Source: JBNJDW01 sp051745265
GTDB taxonomy: Bacteria; Pseudomonadota; Alphaproteobacteria; Micavibrionales; CSBR16-224
DNA: 5,920 bases
Direction of reading: 5' to 3'
Assembly: GCA_051745265.1 (NCBI GenBank)
Contig: JBNJDW010000120.1
Span: 1-5,920, forward strand
Part shown: in pieces, positions 4,773-5,920 of the stretch
How the letters are laid out: each line of letters starts with the position of its first letter
Position numbering within the stretch: position 1 is the stretch's first letter
Program-made: the position numbers and the translations under genes
The notes under the pieces: model-generated
Database searches by the model: none
What the model was told of the DNA's origin: nothing
The model's input: only the letters and a program-made list of their open reading frames with translations

Positions 4773-5549
4773 TTGGTCGACACATCGTCTATATCCCCGC
4801 CTGTACCAGAGCATGTTGCCATCATTATGGATGGTAATGGCCGCTGGGCAACGGCGCGTAATATGCCACGGGTTGAAGGGCACCGCCGCGGTGCCGAGGC
4901 CGTAAAAAACTGTGTTGAGACAGCGAAAGAACGCGGCGTTAAATACCTGACTTTGTTCGCTTTTTCTTCTGAGAACTGGAAGCGTCCGGAGGAAGAGGTT
5001 TCCGGCCTGATGAATCTTCTGCGTTTTTATATGAAGCGCGAAACCGCTGAGATAAAAAAAAGCGGCATCCGGTTAGAGGTCATCGGCGAACGGGAGCGGC
5101 TCGATTCTGATATTCGCGATATGATTAATCAGGTCGAAGAGGTGACCGCCGAAAACGAAGATATGGTTCTGATTATTGCGCTAAGCTATGGTGGTCGTAA
5201 TGACATTGTCAATGCGGCCCGCACGCTTGCTCAAAAGGTTAATGAGGGCACGCTTTCTCCTGAAAATATTGATGAAACTGCTTTCCAGGGGGCTTTGATG
5301 ACGGCCCGTTACCCTGACCCGGATCTCGTCATCCGCACCAGCGGCGAATATCGGCTCAGTAATTTTTTGATGTGGCAATTGGCGTATTCTGAAATATACT
5401 TTACGCCAGTGCTATGGCCTGATTTCTCAGAAGCGGATTTTGATGCGGCTGTAGAATTCTTTAATGGGCGCGAACGTAGATTTGGCGCTCTGTCAGGAGG
5501 CTCAAAAAATGATATCAAAAAACAAGCTACGCGCAACGAAGGAAGATAA
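4773..5549 (+). CDS. uppS: Undecaprenyl diphosphate synthase (cis-prenyltransferase), TTG start
   Basis: UppS adds eight isopentenyl units to farnesyl diphosphate to make C55 undecaprenyl diphosphate, the lipid carrier precursor for peptidoglycan and surface glycans. It acts at the cytosolic face of the membrane. The 258-residue protein has H-V-A-I-I-M-D-G-N-G-R-W-A (14-26) with catalytic Asp20 (E. coli Asp26), G-H-R-R-G (36-40), F-A-F-S-S-E-N-W-K-R-P (62-72), Y-G-G-R-N-D-I (139-145), and D-L-V-I-R-T-S-G-E-Y-R-L-S-N-F (184-198) with Arg188 and Arg194 for diphosphate binding and Glu207 in S-E-I-Y-F. All key residues are present. The only in-frame start before the catalytic strand is TTG at 4773, with AAGAGAG eight bases upstream. 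The next Met (4827) directly precedes Asp20 and would remove that strand. cdsA starts inside this gene, with a 41-base overlap. Confidence 0.94.
   Translation: MVDTSSISPPVPEHVAIIMDGNGRWATARNMPRVEGHRRGAEAVKNCVETAKERGVKYLTLFAFSSENWKRPEEEVSGLMNLLRFYMKRETAEIKKSGIRLEVIGERERLDSDIRDMINQVEEVTAENEDMVLIIALSYGGRNDIVNAARTLAQKVNEGTLSPENIDETAFQGALMTARYPDPDLVIRTSGEYRLSNFLMWQLAYSEIYFTPVLWPDFSEADFDAAVEFFNGRERRFGALSGGSKNDIKKQATRNEGR
5495..5500 (+). promoter_or_regulatory. cdsA ribosome-binding site inside uppS
   Basis: A perfect AGGAGG lies eight bases before the ATG at 5509, within the uppS coding sequence. It is the best Shine-Dalgarno match in the window and fixes the cdsA start, even though this makes a 41-base overlap with uppS. 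Confidence 0.85.
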
Positions 5550-5920
5550 AAGCCCCAGGCCTGAAAAAGGCAAGCTTTTAACCCGGCTGCTTTCAGGCGT
5601 GGTGATTGTTGCTGTGACCATCGGTATGATCTTTGCCGGTAAATGGGCCTTTACAGCCTTTATCGCTTTGCTGGCGGGGATTTCTTTGTATGAATGGTCG
5701 CGTATGGTGCTGACCAAAGATAAGAATCATATTTTTATAACCTCCTCTATACTGGCAATGGCAGCTATAATCATTGTGGCCGTTGTCAATACGGCGGTGT
5801 TTGCGCCTTTGCTGGGCTTGGGGCTGGCCTTTTTACTGCGTGTACATGCTGGTTTCCGTGGCATTCACGAGGGCCTGACACGGCTTGCCGGCGGTTTTTT
5901 CTATATTGTGCTGACATTGT
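5509..5920 (+). CDS. cdsA: Phosphatidate cytidylyltransferase (CDP-diglyceride synthase), partial, 3' end outside window
   Basis: CdsA makes CDP-diacylglycerol from phosphatidic acid and CTP, the branch point for membrane phospholipids, as an integral inner-membrane enzyme. From ATG 5509, 137 codons are open to the window edge. The N-terminus is short and basic (residues 1-26), then L-L-T-R-L-L-S-G-V-V-I (23-33) begins the first membrane segment, with hydrophobic stretches at about 29-43, 45-60, 76-94 and 97-110. L-Y-E-W-S-R-M (60-66) and G-G-F-F-Y-I (128-133) fit the N-terminal half of the family. The catalytic signature near the C-terminus is outside the window, so the call rests on the N-terminal pattern and on the uppS-cdsA order common in bacteria. 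The overlapping start with its perfect ribosome-binding site suggests coupled translation with uppS. Confidence 0.88.
   Translation, partial: MISKNKLRATKEDKSPRPEKGKLLTRLLSGVVIVAVTIGMIFAGKWAFTAFIALLAGISLYEWSRMVLTKDKNHIFITSSILAMAAIIIVAVVNTAVFAPLLGLGLAFLLRVHAGFRGIHEGLTRLAGGFFYIVLTL

Noticed and set aside
4827..4829. ATG as the uppS start
   Set aside because: It immediately precedes the catalytic Asp and would delete the conserved beta strand before it.

Overview
The window is a stretch of alphaproteobacterial chromosome. It carries the conserved translation and envelope-precursor cluster rpsB-tsf-pyrH-frr-uppS-cdsA on the + strand, preceded by the 3' end of dnaE. The assignment rests on the S2 N-terminus (MPKFTMRQLLEAGVHFGH), the long Lys/Glu/Ala-rich S2 tail and the dnaE-rpsB neighbourhood, which I recall from Rhodospirillaceae-type genomes. 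Genus cannot be read from the sequence. The core genes have moderate to high G+C (about 60% in a counted piece of rpsB).

Layout: 1-396 is the C-terminus of the DNA polymerase III alpha subunit. Convergent to it, with only three bases between the stops, lies a 260-residue ankyrin-repeat protein gene on the - strand (400-1182). It has its own near-consensus sigma70-type promoter and is the only accessory-looking gene here. The gap 1183-1523 is a divergent regulatory region. It holds the ankyrin gene promoter, one or two weaker candidate rpsB promoters and, just before the rpsB ribosome-binding site, a compact set of complementary segments that can fold as a pseudoknot around a perfect 6-bp hairpin. 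That fits an S2 autoregulatory leader.

From 1524 onward: rpsB, tsf, a strong intrinsic terminator (3375-3404), pyrH, frr overlapping pyrH by 8 bases, uppS with a TTG start, and cdsA overlapping uppS by 41 bases and leaving the window at 5920. The terminator divides the cluster into a highly expressed translation pair (S2, EF-Ts) and a downstream group that probably depends on read-through. UMP kinase feeds pyrimidine nucleotide and CTP supply, ribosome recycling factor recycles ribosomes, UppS makes the C55 lipid carrier for peptidoglycan, and CdsA makes CDP-diacylglycerol for phospholipids.

I found no mobile element, CRISPR array, tRNA or rRNA, and no clearly new multi-gene system. The parts most worth a second look are the rpsB leader fold, the ankyrin gene with its promoter and flanking heptamer repeats, and the terminator that leaves no room for a pyrH promoter.
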